Part shown: one piece after another, positions 14,585 through 22,731 of the stretch
How positions within the stretch are numbered: position 1 is the first letter of the stretch
How the letters are laid out: each line of letters opens with the position of its first letter
NCBI GenBank assembly: GCA_035575035.1
Contig: DATLYH010000371.1
Coordinates: 1-24,516 of the forward strand
Length of the DNA stretch: 24,516 nt
Direction: 5' to 3'
DNA from: DATLYH01 sp035575035
GTDB taxonomy: Bacteria; Planctomycetota; Planctomycetia; Gemmatales; Gemmataceae
Position numbers and translations under genes: made by a program
The notes under the pieces: model-generated
Told to the model about the DNA's origin: nothing
Database searches by the model: none
The model's input: only the letters and a program-made list of their open reading frames with translations

Positions 14585-16003
14585 TCAGCGGATTTCGTAG
14601 ACGATCTTCCCGTGCCTCTGCGACCGCGAGATCCGGTCGCTGGCGTACAGCCCGGCCAGGACGAATTCGACGCACGAGGCCCGCACCGCTTCGTTGGTGC
14701 TGGGGTTGACCTCGAACGCCTTCTCCCACGCCTTCGGCACCCGCCGCAGCCGCTCCGCGTAATAGGACGACGGCAGCATGTCGCCCACCTCGATCTTCAC
14801 CCCCTTGGCGAAGACGTCGGCGATCTCCTGTAGGCCGTGCTTGTCCACGTACTCCTCGAAAACTATCTTGATTGCCTCAGCCTGGATCGCTTCGAGGACC
14901 TGCCGCTCCGACATCTGATGGCTGCCCATCAGGTCCAGCTCCAGCTTGCCCAGCGACGACGAGTACAGGTGCCCCAGGTCGCTGATCCGCGGCACGGCCG
15001 GCTTCTCGCCCAGCCGCACCGCCCGCTGCCGGGCGCTGGCCACCATCGTCCGGTAGTTGGCGATGGAGAAACGGGCGCTGACGCCGGAGCGCTGATCGAC
15101 ATACTTCGACTTGCGGGCGCAGATACTGATCTGTTCGATGATCTCCTTCATGAAGTAGGGCACCAGCACCGGGTAGTCGCCGTCGAGCGGCACGCCCGCC
15201 TCCTGCTCCATGATCTCGATGCCGGTGGCCCGGTCGAGCGGGTAGTGCGTCTGGATCAACGAGCCGATCCGGTCCTTCAACTGCGGGATGACCTTGCCCG
15301 AGCGGTTGTACGTCGCCGGGTTGGCCGAGAAGAGGATCAACACGTCGATGTCAAACTGCACCGGGTAGCCGCGGATCTGCACGTCGCGCTCTTCGAGGAT
15401 GTTGAACAGCCCCACCTGGACCAATTCGTCCAGTTCGGGGATCTCGTTCATGGCGAAGATGCCGCGGTGCATCCGCGGGATCAAGCCGAAGTGCAGCGCC
15501 TCCTCGGCTGCCATGCTGGTGCCGCTGGCCAACTTGGCCGGGTCGATCTCGCCGATGATGTCGGCAAACTTGGTGCCCGGTGCCAGCCGCTCGGCGTAGC
15601 GTTGCTGCCGCGGCCACCAGGCGATCGGAATTTTCTCCTCGGGCAGCTCGGCCAGGAGTTGCTTCCCTTGGCGGGTGATCGGCCGATAGGGGTCTTCATG
15701 GACAGGGCAGCCGGGGATGTCGAGGTAGGGGGTCTCCTCGTCGAGGAACCGCACCAGCGAGCGCATCAGCCGGCTCTTGGCCTGTCCCTTCTCACCGAGG
15801 AAGAGCATGTCATGGCCGGCGATCAGAGCGAGGTTGATTTCCGGGATGACGGTATCGTCGTAGCCGATGATGCCGGGGAATAGCTCCTCGCCGTCGCGCA
15901 GCATCCGCAGGAAGTTGTCGCGGACCTCCTGCTTGACGGTCTTCGAGACCCAGCCGCTGTCGCGCAGCTCCTTGAGGTTGCTTGGTCGGACCCTTGCTGT
16001 CAT
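14585..16003 (-). CDS. MoxR/magnesium-chelatase-like AAA+ ATPase
   Basis: The 472-residue product has Walker A FLGEKGQAKS (about residues 68-77), a Walker B-like segment GIFAMNEIPEL (181-191) and sensor 1 in LILFSANPATY (222-232). 'NILEERDVQIRGY' is typical of the ChlI/MoxR clade. The Walker B aspartate position reads Asn (MNE rather than DE), which I believe is shared by this sub-family. These ATPases usually act as chaperone-like remodellers with a VWA-domain partner, and no such partner is adjacent here. The frame stays open to 16126, but the ATG at 16003 has GGAGGAGG about 10 nt upstream and begins the conserved part (MTARVRPSNLKEL). Cytosolic; target unknown. Confidence 0.87.
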   Translation of the reverse strand: MTARVRPSNLKELRDSGWVSKTVKQEVRDNFLRMLRDGEELFPGIIGYDDTVIPEINLALIAGHDMLFLGEKGQAKSRLMRSLVRFLDEETPYLDIPGCPVHEDPYRPITRQGKQLLAELPEEKIPIAWWPRQQRYAERLAPGTKFADIIGEIDPAKLASGTSMAAEEALHFGLIPRMHRGIFAMNEIPELDELVQVGLFNILEERDVQIRGYPVQFDIDVLILFSANPATYNRSGKVIPQLKDRIGSLIQTHYPLDRATGIEIMEQEAGVPLDGDYPVLVPYFMKEIIEQISICARKSKYVDQRSGVSARFSIANYRTMVASARQRAVRLGEKPAVPRISDLGHLYSSSLGKLELDLMGSHQMSERQVLEAIQAEAIKIVFEEYVDKHGLQEIADVFAKGVKIEVGDMLPSSYYAERLRRVPKAWEKAFEVNPSTNEAVRASCVEFVLAGLYASDRISRSQRHGKIVYEIR

Positions 16004-16076
16004 CTCGCCACTGCCTCCTCCGCTACCTGGCGACCGGCTTCGCCGGCCCTCGTTACCTTCTTGGCACTCGCCTTTC

Positions 16077-16089
16077 ATTGTAGATTGTA
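16077..16089 (-). promoter_or_regulatory. Tandem -10-like boxes upstream of the AAA+ gene
   Basis: On the minus strand TACAAT occurs twice, at 16084-16089 and 16077-16082, each matching five of six positions of the -10 consensus. They lie about 75-85 nt upstream of the ATG at 16003. The upstream stretch is GC-rich and shows only a poor -35, so this is a candidate. It would allow the ATPase to be expressed separately from the pseudouridine synthase upstream. Confidence 0.35.
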
Positions 16090-16171
16090 GGGGGCAAGGC
16101 GCGGGGAATGCCAGCAGGGGCGGCACCGGCCCGCCTGCAACCTGGACGGAAGCGCGACGTGGGGTCAGCCA

Positions 16172-16870
16172 TCACTCGCCGGTCAGTCCGTGCCAGGTTG
16201 CGGGCAGGGGGGCGGTGACGGTGATCGGCTCGTAGCGGATGGGGTGCAAGAAGGTGAGGCTGCGGGCATGCAGGGCAATGACGCGGTCGCGCGGCAACTC
16301 GGCCGGTGGGCCGAAGGGACGCCGTGCGCCGTAAAGCACATCGCCGAGGATCGGCCAGCCGCGGCCGGCCGCCTGGACGCGGATTTGGTGCATCCGGCCG
16401 GTTTCCGGCTCGATTTCCAGCAAGGTCCAGTCCGGGCCGCCGCGCAGCCGACGGTAGCGCAGCACCGCGTGCCGCGCCCCGGGCGTCGCCGAAGCGACCC
16501 GCTCGGTCCGCGCCTCCTCGGGGAGCTTGCGCAACCAGTCCTCCCATCGGCCCTCGGCAGGCTGAACGTCCCCCTCGACAGCGGCCCAGTAGACCTTGCG
16601 CACCTGGTGCTTCTGGAACTGCTCGGCCAGCCGCCGCGCCGCCTTGGTACTGCGGGCAAACAGGACCACGCCGGAAACCGGCCGATCCAGCCGATGGGGG
16701 ATGCCGAGGTAGACGTTGCCCGGCTTGGCGTAGCGCTCCTTGAGATAAGCCTTGGCCATCGCCTCCAGAGTCGGAATGCCGGGCGGCACCCCCTGGGTCA
16801 ATAGCGGCGCCGGCTTGGCCACGGCCAGGCAGTGATTATCCTCGTAAAGGACGACGAGCGGCTCGGTCAT
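16172..16870 (-). CDS. RluA-family pseudouridine synthase
   Basis: The 232-residue product from the ATG at 16870 carries the catalytic motif HRLDRPVSGVVLFAR, with the nucleophilic Asp at about residue 62. The family motif TLLEIEPETGRMHQIRVQ and the C-terminal 'LHARSLTFLHP' are also present. Such enzymes isomerise uridine to pseudouridine in rRNA or tRNA. No S4 RNA-binding domain is present at the N-terminus, unlike RluC/RluD, so it resembles the shorter RluA/TruC types; the target RNA is unknown. The frame is open far upstream, but that part overlaps the haloperoxidase-like gene and is not coding. The start is 8 nt after the haloperoxidase stop, so the two are probably translated from one mRNA. 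Confidence 0.9.
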   Translation of the reverse strand: MTEPLVVLYEDNHCLAVAKPAPLLTQGVPPGIPTLEAMAKAYLKERYAKPGNVYLGIPHRLDRPVSGVVLFARSTKAARRLAEQFQKHQVRKVYWAAVEGDVQPAEGRWEDWLRKLPEEARTERVASATPGARHAVLRYRRLRGGPDWTLLEIEPETGRMHQIRVQAAGRGWPILGDVLYGARRPFGPPAELPRDRVIALHARSLTFLHPIRYEPITVTAPLPATWHGLTGE

Positions 16871-16878
16871 CTCGGACT

Positions 16879-18591
16879 CTAAACCAACTCGCCCAGCCTT
16901 TCCACCAGGTCCCGCGCGCTGAACACCAGGTCCCGCACGCTTGCCCTTGTCCCCGGTCGGGATTGCTGCCCCAGGCCGCCGCCCGCATGGGTCAATGGAT
17001 GGGACTCCTCCTTGGGGTCGTCCCGGTCGCCCGGAATCGGGTTGACGGCCGGCGGGACGGCACCGGGCAGCTCCTCCGGCACCTCGTCGGTAACGCCGGA
17101 GCTGGCGGCCGCGAGGGATTGCGCGAGGATCGCGTCGGGCGCCGAGGCCGTTGCGGCGACGGAGGGCAAGGGCCGGTGGCCGCCTCCTCGCAGTGGGCGC
17201 AGGAAGTTGTTGAACGTGTAGTCCGCGATGGCGTTGCCGGTCCGGATTCCCTCGGTCTTGTCGAAGCTCCAGTGGATGCCGAGGTAGATCCGGCTTTGGC
17301 CGTTCTCCTCCGCCGCCTGGCTGAAGCTGGTGAAGGTGCGCGGCCACAGCGGGCGGATCGAACCGTCCTGGTCGCGGGTCACGCCGTTAAGCTCATCGGA
17401 GATGAAGGTGAAGCGGATGTCGTCGCGATGGTAGAAATTGGCCAGGATGCGGAAGGAGGCTGCCCCGAAGGTGGCATGGCCCGACGTGTAGGCCGGGAAC
17501 GGCGGCGTGAAGTTGGTCTCGCCTGGGGCGTTGCTGCGCGGGGCCCCCAGCGGCGCCCAGTTTGCCATCTGTTGGGTGAAGGGGTTGCCGTCGATGTCGG
17601 CGTTCCGGATGGCGACGATCGGCCGCCAGAAGTCATGGTCGTACTTGGCGTCCCAGCAGACGATACCGCCGTCGGCCATGGCGACATTCAGCAAGGCGAA
17701 CAGGCGGGCATTCTCGGCGACGGTGTTGCCCTGCTGGTCGGCGACGACGCGGGCGATCTGATTGTACAGCCGCGGCGGCACGCCGATGCCCGGGCTGCCG
17801 TCGTAGCCCCAGTACAGCCCGATCAGCGTCTGCTCCCGGGTGCGGAAGGTCGGTGTGGTCACGCCGTCGCCCCCCATTGCGGCAACCTCCGTGAAGGCCA
17901 TCGCATAGGCCATGCTGTCCATCGGCGGCGGCGGCAATGGCCGGAAGCGCGGGTCCTCGACGCTGGGGATGGCGAACGGCGTCACCCGGCCCCACTTGGG
18001 CGACAGGTAGCCCTGGCCGGGGTGCAGCGGGTCTTCCTGGTGATGGCCGGGGCCAGGGATCGGCGTATGGGGGATATTCAAGTCCGAGTTATCATTGGCG
18101 CGGGCATGCAGGATGGCATCGGCCACGAATCGGCCCACCATGACGCCCCGGTCCTCAGGCCGGCCGTCGGGAACCCGGGCCAGGGTGACATCCAGCGCCG
18201 CGTCGAACATCGCCGTCTGTTGAGGGAAAAGAGCGACTAGGGTGTCGTGGGCTGCCTGGGCCACCGCTGCTTGGCGGGAGGCGCCGTGGGTCCTGCGAGC
18301 CTGGATCAGATAGGGAGTGAACTTGGGCGTGACCGAATTAAGGGCGTCGAACATGGCCAGATGAACGATTGCCAGGGCCCGCGACGCCGCCGTCGGCCCC
18401 CCCTGGTCTGGCACATGCCCGAGGGCGTAATCATTCCGGACGGCCTCCAAGGCAATGCCGTTCCATTCGAGAATGGGATCGACAGCCGGTACACAGCGAT
18501 CTTCGAGTTGCTCCAACTGGGGGAGGCTGCTCCGCCTCCGGGATGAGGGACACCGGCCCCGGAGGGAAGGGAACAGAAAACCTTTCAACAT
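16879..18591 (-). CDS. Exported vanadium-dependent haloperoxidase-like protein (PAP2 fold)
   Basis: The 570-residue product begins with a basic segment and 'LPQLEQLEDRCVPA' (about residues 23-36), the LEPR-XLL-type motif of planctomycete surface or secreted proteins. The catalytic domain (about 40-480) has all residues of the vanadate site known from fungal vanadium chloroperoxidase: Lys316 and Arg323 in KYDHDFWR, Ser370-Gly371-His372 in PFPAYTSGHATFG, and Arg434 and His440 in SRIYLGIHWSFD. The spacings K-x6-R and R-x5-H agree with the family. It could oxidise halides with peroxide or act as a phosphatase, since the two share this site. The C-terminal 90 residues are Pro/Ala/Glu-rich and poorly conserved. 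AAGGG lies about 8 nt before the ATG. Its stop is 8 nt before the pseudouridine synthase start. Confidence 0.9.
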   Translation of the reverse strand: MLKGFLFPSLRGRCPSSRRRSSLPQLEQLEDRCVPAVDPILEWNGIALEAVRNDYALGHVPDQGGPTAASRALAIVHLAMFDALNSVTPKFTPYLIQARRTHGASRQAAVAQAAHDTLVALFPQQTAMFDAALDVTLARVPDGRPEDRGVMVGRFVADAILHARANDNSDLNIPHTPIPGPGHHQEDPLHPGQGYLSPKWGRVTPFAIPSVEDPRFRPLPPPPMDSMAYAMAFTEVAAMGGDGVTTPTFRTREQTLIGLYWGYDGSPGIGVPPRLYNQIARVVADQQGNTVAENARLFALLNVAMADGGIVCWDAKYDHDFWRPIVAIRNADIDGNPFTQQMANWAPLGAPRSNAPGETNFTPPFPAYTSGHATFGAASFRILANFYHRDDIRFTFISDELNGVTRDQDGSIRPLWPRTFTSFSQAAEENGQSRIYLGIHWSFDKTEGIRTGNAIADYTFNNFLRPLRGGGHRPLPSVAATASAPDAILAQSLAAASSGVTDEVPEELPGAVPPAVNPIPGDRDDPKEESHPLTHAGGGLGQQSRPGTRASVRDLVFSARDLVERLGELV

Positions 18592-18758
18592 ATCAACGAC
18601 CCTTGCAGCGATTGCTCCGGGCCATCATCGGCCCGATGCTCCGGGCACGCCCTCAGGACCCGGACAGATGAAGCGGCACAGGCCGTGGACTCGATTACGG
18701 CCCGTGCGAGGGAACGAAACCCCGACCTGTGTCTAGGGGCGTTGCAGGCCGGCTAACC

Positions 18759-18789
18759 AGACACGGAGACCGAAACGCCTTCCGTGTCT
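18759..18789. repeat. 9-bp inverted repeat containing ACACGGAGA
   Basis: AGACACGGA (18759-18767) is the exact reverse complement of TCCGTGTCT (18781-18789), with a 13-nt loop. The arm shares the ACACGGAGA core with the 8-bp tandem repeat at 23648-23671, which suggests a dispersed repeat family in this genome. Confidence 0.55.
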
Positions 18790-18984
18790 CCCAGTCTCCC
18801 TCCCGCGCCTGAGGCGACCGGGGGAGGCGGAGGCGCGTCATTGAGCCCCGCATGGAAAAAATGCGACTACCTTCCTCAGTTCCGAGGGTGCTGGGTGAGA
18901 GGTAGCGCAAAGAAAACGGCACCTTCTCCATAGGAGCCTGGCACCGCAGGAATCATCTTGAGCACTCGCCGATCGAATTGCAAC

Positions 18985-19007
18985 AAAAAAATCCCCCGGA
19001 CCCGGGG
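18985..19007 (-). terminator. Terminator-like hairpin, minus-strand orientation
   Basis: Read on the minus strand, CCCCG (19007-19003) pairs with CGGGG (18998-18994) around a 4-nt loop, and an uninterrupted run of seven Ts follows (18991-18985). The stem is short but GC-only. No minus-strand gene lies upstream of it, so what it would terminate is unclear. Confidence 0.4.
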
Positions 19008-19170
19008 CCGCGCCGGTCCTGTCCGCCGGACGAAACCGTACGACCACCCGGGGCGGACGTCCTCCTGGATTTCGGTCGGTCGGTTGAGCCGACAGGGACG
19101 CGGCGCTGCACCGGCCGGCAAATCCGCCTTGACCACGGGGCTAAAGTCGCAAGACTGAGAACAGGGCGGC

Positions 19171-21126
19171 ATGGCCGGCCGCCGGTCTGTAAAGTCGAGG
19201 GAGGGTATGGTGTGGAGTGCGCGCTGGCGGCTGGCTTGCCTCTGGGTCTCTCAGGTGGCCCGCGCTTTGGCCGACTGGGGCCTGCGGATGTTCGTCATCC
19301 TGGAGTTGGCCCGCGGCCCAACCGACGCGAAGGACTTCGCCTGGCACCTGGTCACTGCCGTCTTCATCGCTCCCTTCATCGTGCTGGCCCCTTTCAACGG
19401 AGCGATCAGCAACGGCCTGCCCCGGCGCTGGGTCCTGGTCGGCGCGGCCGGGTTCTGTACGGCCGTGACCGCCGCTTTTGGCGTGCTGATGCGGCCGGAT
19501 GACGCCGGCTGGCTGTGGTGCGTCTGCCTGGGGCTGACCGCGTTGGGAGCAGCCGTTTACAGTCCGACGCGCTATGCCCTGCTCCCCGCCGCCGCCCGCG
19601 ACACCGCCATGCCCCTGGCACGGGTCAACGGCTGGATCGAGTTGGGCGGCTCGGCAGCCGTCCTCGGCGGCATGATCCTCGGCCTGCACCTGGACGATGT
19701 CTACCGTGCCGAGCCGTCGCCTCTCCGCCTGACACTGGTGCTGGCGGTCCCCACAGGACTCAACCTGCTCGCCCTGCTGACGGCCTTGCCGGTGCGTTTC
19801 CCTTCCGACGTGTGGCGGCCCGAGCCGCCGGGGCGGGCGGTGATCGGCTTCTTCCGCGACGGCGCCCGTATCTGGCGCACTCGCGAGGCGCGGGGGGCGC
19901 TGGCGGGGCTGGCCGGCTTCCTCGGTCTGGTGACGGCAGGCTCGGGGGCGATCGTGGCGCACGTGCTCGAGACCACACCGGCCGCGGACTACGGCCCGCT
20001 GCTGCAAGCGCTGGTCCAGGTCAGCGTGGGGGCGGCCTTGGGCTGCGGGCTGGCCGGGCTTCAAGGCCATCCGCGCCGCTCGCTGGGATTGGTCCCGTCG
20101 GCCGCCGCCGGGCTGTTGGCGGTGCTGGCGTGGGCAACCGTCCGCGGCGACCTGCACTGGCTCCCCTGCCTGCTGCTGGGCGTTCTGGGCGGGCTGGCCA
20201 ACGTGCCGCTGCGGGCCGCCTACCAGGCCGCGGTGCCGGCCGATGCTCGGGGCAACGGCATGGCGGTGATGAACATGGCAATCTACATGACGACCACGGC
20301 CCTGGCGGTGCTGATGACCGTCCTGGCCGGCTCTGGGGTGCTGCCGACGCCGATGGCCCAGATCGGGTTCCTGGCGGTGCTGGCGGGCGCGGGCGCCCTG
20401 GTGAGCTGGTATCTCCTTTTCGCCCCATGCCTGGAACTGATCCTTGAAATCCTCCTTGTGCCGATCTACCGGGTCCGGGCCCACGGCCCGGGGCGTCAGG
20501 GTTTCCCGCTCCGCGGCCCGCTGCTGGTGATCGCCAACCACACCGCCTGGATGGATCCAATCTGGTTGATGAAGGTGTTGCCGCGCCGGCTGACGCCGAT
20601 GATGACCAGCGCCTTCTACGACAAGCCCGGACTGCACTGGCTGATGAAGCATGTGGCCGGGGCCATCCGGGTACCGGACGCCGGTTTCCGCCGCGAGGCC
20701 CCGGAGCTGGACGAGGCGGTCGCCGTCCTGGACCGGGGCGGCTGCGTGTTGATCTTCCCCGAGGGCCGGCTCAAACGCCGGGAAGAGGAGCTGCTGCATT
20801 ACTTCGGGCAAGGGGTTTGGCACATCCTGCGCCGCCGCCCTGAGACGCCGGTGGTCGCTTGCTGGATCGAGGGGGGATGGGGATCGTTTACCTCGTACCA
20901 AGGGGGACCGCCGATGGTCAACAAGCGCCCGGACTGGTGGCGGCGAATCGACATCGCCGTCCGCGAGCCGGAAGTACTCGATCCGTCGGTGCTGGCCGAT
21001 CATCGTGCCACGCGCCGGCATCTGATGAATGCCTGCCTGGAGGCTCGCGCCTTGCTCGGTCTGCCGACGCCGGAGCCGTTCGAGGAAGAGCCGGGGGCGC
21101 TGGCCGGGTCGGAGCCTGGAACGTGA
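19171..21126 (+). CDS. LplT-PlsC fusion: lysophospholipid transporter plus acyltransferase
   Basis: The 651-residue product has an N-terminal MFS transporter half (about residues 15-425, around twelve hydrophobic segments, with LplT-like 'YSPTRYALLPAA' at 130-141). A C-terminal PlsC domain follows (about 430-625). The acyltransferase motif NHTAWMD gives His457 and Asp462 (H-x4-D), and FPEGRLKRR at 529-537 is the FPEG motif. LplT flips lysophospholipids across the inner membrane and PlsC-type domains re-acylate them. In enterobacteria the acyltransferase (Aas) also carries an acyl-ACP synthetase domain, which is absent here. A second in-frame ATG at 19207, with GAGG 6 nt upstream, may be the true start. 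The stop codon lies inside a copy of the dispersed GAGCCCGGAGCGTGAGCG repeat. Inner membrane; phospholipid repair is the inferred role. Confidence 0.9.
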   Translation: MAGRRSVKSREGMVWSARWRLACLWVSQVARALADWGLRMFVILELARGPTDAKDFAWHLVTAVFIAPFIVLAPFNGAISNGLPRRWVLVGAAGFCTAVTAAFGVLMRPDDAGWLWCVCLGLTALGAAVYSPTRYALLPAAARDTAMPLARVNGWIELGGSAAVLGGMILGLHLDDVYRAEPSPLRLTLVLAVPTGLNLLALLTALPVRFPSDVWRPEPPGRAVIGFFRDGARIWRTREARGALAGLAGFLGLVTAGSGAIVAHVLETTPAADYGPLLQALVQVSVGAALGCGLAGLQGHPRRSLGLVPSAAAGLLAVLAWATVRGDLHWLPCLLLGVLGGLANVPLRAAYQAAVPADARGNGMAVMNMAIYMTTTALAVLMTVLAGSGVLPTPMAQIGFLAVLAGAGALVSWYLLFAPCLELILEILLVPIYRVRAHGPGRQGFPLRGPLLVIANHTAWMDPIWLMKVLPRRLTPMMTSAFYDKPGLHWLMKHVAGAIRVPDAGFRREAPELDEAVAVLDRGGCVLIFPEGRLKRREEELLHYFGQGVWHILRRRPETPVVACWIEGGWGSFTSYQGGPPMVNKRPDWWRRIDIAVREPEVLDPSVLADHRATRRHLMNACLEARALLGLPTPEPFEEEPGALAGSEPGT

Positions 21127-21169
21127 GCGATGGGGGACCTTGCTACAAGCCCGGAGCGTCAGCGACAGG
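21112..21169 (+). repeat. Two diverged copies of a dispersed repeat at the end of the LplT-PlsC gene
   Basis: GAGCCTGGAACGTGAGCGAT (from 21112) and AAGCCCGGAGCGTCAGCGAC (from 21147) are imperfect copies of the unit found in near-perfect form at 23722-23782. They start 35 nt apart. The first copy contains the TGA stop of the LplT-PlsC gene (21124-21126), so the last residues SEPGT are encoded by repeat sequence. Confidence 0.65.
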
Positions 21170-21228
21170 ATGAGGTTTATTGCCCGCGGCGCTTCCGGCT
21201 TTCTCTCGCCTTTGGTCCGCCGCCGCTC

Positions 21229-21234
21229 TATAAT
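21229..21234 (+). promoter_or_regulatory. Perfect -10 box upstream of the second DUF1501 gene
   Basis: TATAAT at 21229-21234 lies 62 nt upstream of the ATG at 21297, which would give a leader of about 55 nt. No good -35 hexamer is present at 16-18 nt spacing, so the call rests on the -10 match alone. Confidence 0.35.
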
Positions 21235-21296
21235 CCAAAGGATCAAGCCGTCGGTACAACGTGGTGCCGACCATCTCAACCAGGGGGGATTCAATC

Positions 21297-22643
21297 ATGT
21301 TGCGCATCACCGCAAACGACCGCCACCGTTACTGCGACGGGCTCAGCCGCCGCAGCTTCCTCAAGGCGGGCTTCCTCGGCGTCGCCGGGCTGGCGCTGCC
21401 CGACTGGCTGCGCCTCCGGTCGCACGCCGCAGAACAAGGCCAGCCTGTGCGCGACACCGCCGTCATCCTCATCTGGCTCGACGGCGGGCCGACGCACATG
21501 GACACGTACGATGTCAAGACCGGCGCCCCGGCCGAGTACCGCGGTGCGATGCAGACCACCTCGACCAACGTCCCAGGCATCGCGATCTGCGACTTGATGC
21601 CGCGGCAGGCCCGGGTCATGGATCGGCTGGCCATCGTCCGCTCGCTGCACCATACTACCGGCGACCACTTCGCCGGCGCCCACTGGATGCTGACCGGCTA
21701 CCACGGCTCGACGGCGGCCAACCTCGACCCGATGTACCCGTCGGCCGGCTCCATCACCGCCCGGCTCCGCGGCGCCAACCGTCCCGGCCTGCCCGCCTAT
21801 GTGGCCGTGCCGTTCGCCGCCTCGGTCGGCCTGAACCCTGGCTACAACGGCGCTGCCTACCTTGGGCCGGCCTACAACCCGTTCCAGACCGGCGGCGATC
21901 CGAACGCCCCGAACTTCTCGGTCCGCAACCTCACCCTGCCCGGCGGCATGACGTTCGCGCAGCTCGAAGACCGTCGCGCTCTGCTGCGGAGCTTCGACAC
22001 GCTGCGCCGTGACATCGACCGCACCGGCGCCCTGGAGAGCATCGACCGCTTCCAGCAAGAGGCCTATGAGTTGATCTCCGGCCCAGCCGCCCGGCAGGCC
22101 TTCGACATCGGCAAGGAAGACGTTCGCCTGCGCGACCGCTACGGCCGGCATCCCTGGGGCCAAAGCTGCCTGCTGGCCCGCCGGCTGGTTGAGGCGGGCG
22201 TCACCTTTGTCACAGTGCACATGGGAGGCTGGGACCATCACGCCGCCATCGAACCGGCGATGAAAAACGTCCTGCCGATCTTTGACCGGGCGGTGGCCAG
22301 CCTGGTGGAGGACCTGAGCGACCGCGGCCTGTACGAGCGGGTGGCGATCTGCATCTGCGGCGAGTTCGGCCGAACGCCGCGCGTCAACAAGGACGCCGGC
22401 CGCGACCACTGGGGCCAGGCGGGCTTCGTCGTGCTCGGCGGCGGCGGACTGAAGACCGGACTGGTGGTCGGCTCGACGACGGACAAAGGCGAGTACCCCA
22501 AAGACCGGCCGGTTACCCCCGAGGACATGCTGGCGACGCTCTACCATGTACTCGGCATCGACCCCAAGGTGACGTTCATCGACAAGTCGGGCCGGCCGCA
22601 CCCGGTGCTGAGCCGGGGCGAGCCGATCGCCGAGCTGATTTGA
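21297..22643 (+). CDS. DUF1501 family Tat-exported protein (second copy)
   Basis: The product is 448 residues from the ATG at 21297, with a GGGGGGA site about 7 nt upstream; the frame extends back to 21261 but without a ribosome site. The twin-arginine signal is LSRRSFLKAGFLGVAGLAL (about residues 16-34). DUF1501 hallmarks follow: 'VILIWLDGGPTHMDTYDVK' near the start of the domain and 'ICGEFGRTPRVNKDAGRDHWGQ' late in it. Unlike the copy at 3189-4640 it has no DUF1549/DUF1553 partner beside it. The two copies differ strongly in the middle part, so they are old paralogues rather than a recent duplication. Extracytoplasmic; function unknown. Confidence 0.9.
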   Translation: MLRITANDRHRYCDGLSRRSFLKAGFLGVAGLALPDWLRLRSHAAEQGQPVRDTAVILIWLDGGPTHMDTYDVKTGAPAEYRGAMQTTSTNVPGIAICDLMPRQARVMDRLAIVRSLHHTTGDHFAGAHWMLTGYHGSTAANLDPMYPSAGSITARLRGANRPGLPAYVAVPFAASVGLNPGYNGAAYLGPAYNPFQTGGDPNAPNFSVRNLTLPGGMTFAQLEDRRALLRSFDTLRRDIDRTGALESIDRFQQEAYELISGPAARQAFDIGKEDVRLRDRYGRHPWGQSCLLARRLVEAGVTFVTVHMGGWDHHAAIEPAMKNVLPIFDRAVASLVEDLSDRGLYERVAICICGEFGRTPRVNKDAGRDHWGQAGFVVLGGGGLKTGLVVGSTTDKGEYPKDRPVTPEDMLATLYHVLGIDPKVTFIDKSGRPHPVLSRGEPIAELI

Positions 22644-22731
22644 GAGGGGCCGTCCCGCCCCCGTCGCGGCGGCGCCGGTCCTCTGAATGGGACAGCGCAG
22701 CAGCAAGGGGGCTGCTGCGCGGGGGCTGGAC

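Larger units (their letters stand above)
18592..19170. other. 579-bp divergent intergenic region
   Basis: This separates the minus-strand haloperoxidase-like gene from the plus-strand LplT-PlsC fusion. The longest open frame (minus strand, about 98 codons near 18876-19172) has no recognisable family and no sensible context. The region holds a 9-bp inverted repeat (18759-18789) and a terminator-like element on the minus strand (18985-19007), listed separately. No confident promoter for either flanking gene was found. Confidence 0.5.

Noticed and set aside
14175..14729. Minus-strand 184-codon frame between the AAA+ and ligase genes
   Set aside because: It overlaps the AAA+ 3' end in another frame and its translation is low-complexity without motif.
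14837..15883. Plus-strand open frame of 348 codons opposite the AAA+ gene
   Set aside because: Shadow of Walker A/B-containing coding sequence; no motif of its own.
16871..17347. N-terminal extension of the pseudouridine synthase frame
   Set aside because: It lies inside the haloperoxidase-like gene and has no homology to the family; the ATG at 16870 starts the conserved domain.
16963..18240. Plus-strand open frame of 425 codons opposite the haloperoxidase-like gene
   Set aside because: Shadow frame; all catalytic residues lie on the minus strand.
18876..19172. Small minus-strand gene of 98 codons
   Set aside because: It contains the terminator-like T-run within its frame, has no ribosome site or family resemblance, and is probably noncoding.
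19141..21294. Minus-strand open frame of 717 codons opposite the LplT-PlsC gene
   Set aside because: Longer than the real gene, but its translation is Gln/Arg/His-rich without any motif, whereas the plus strand has complete MFS and PlsC signatures.
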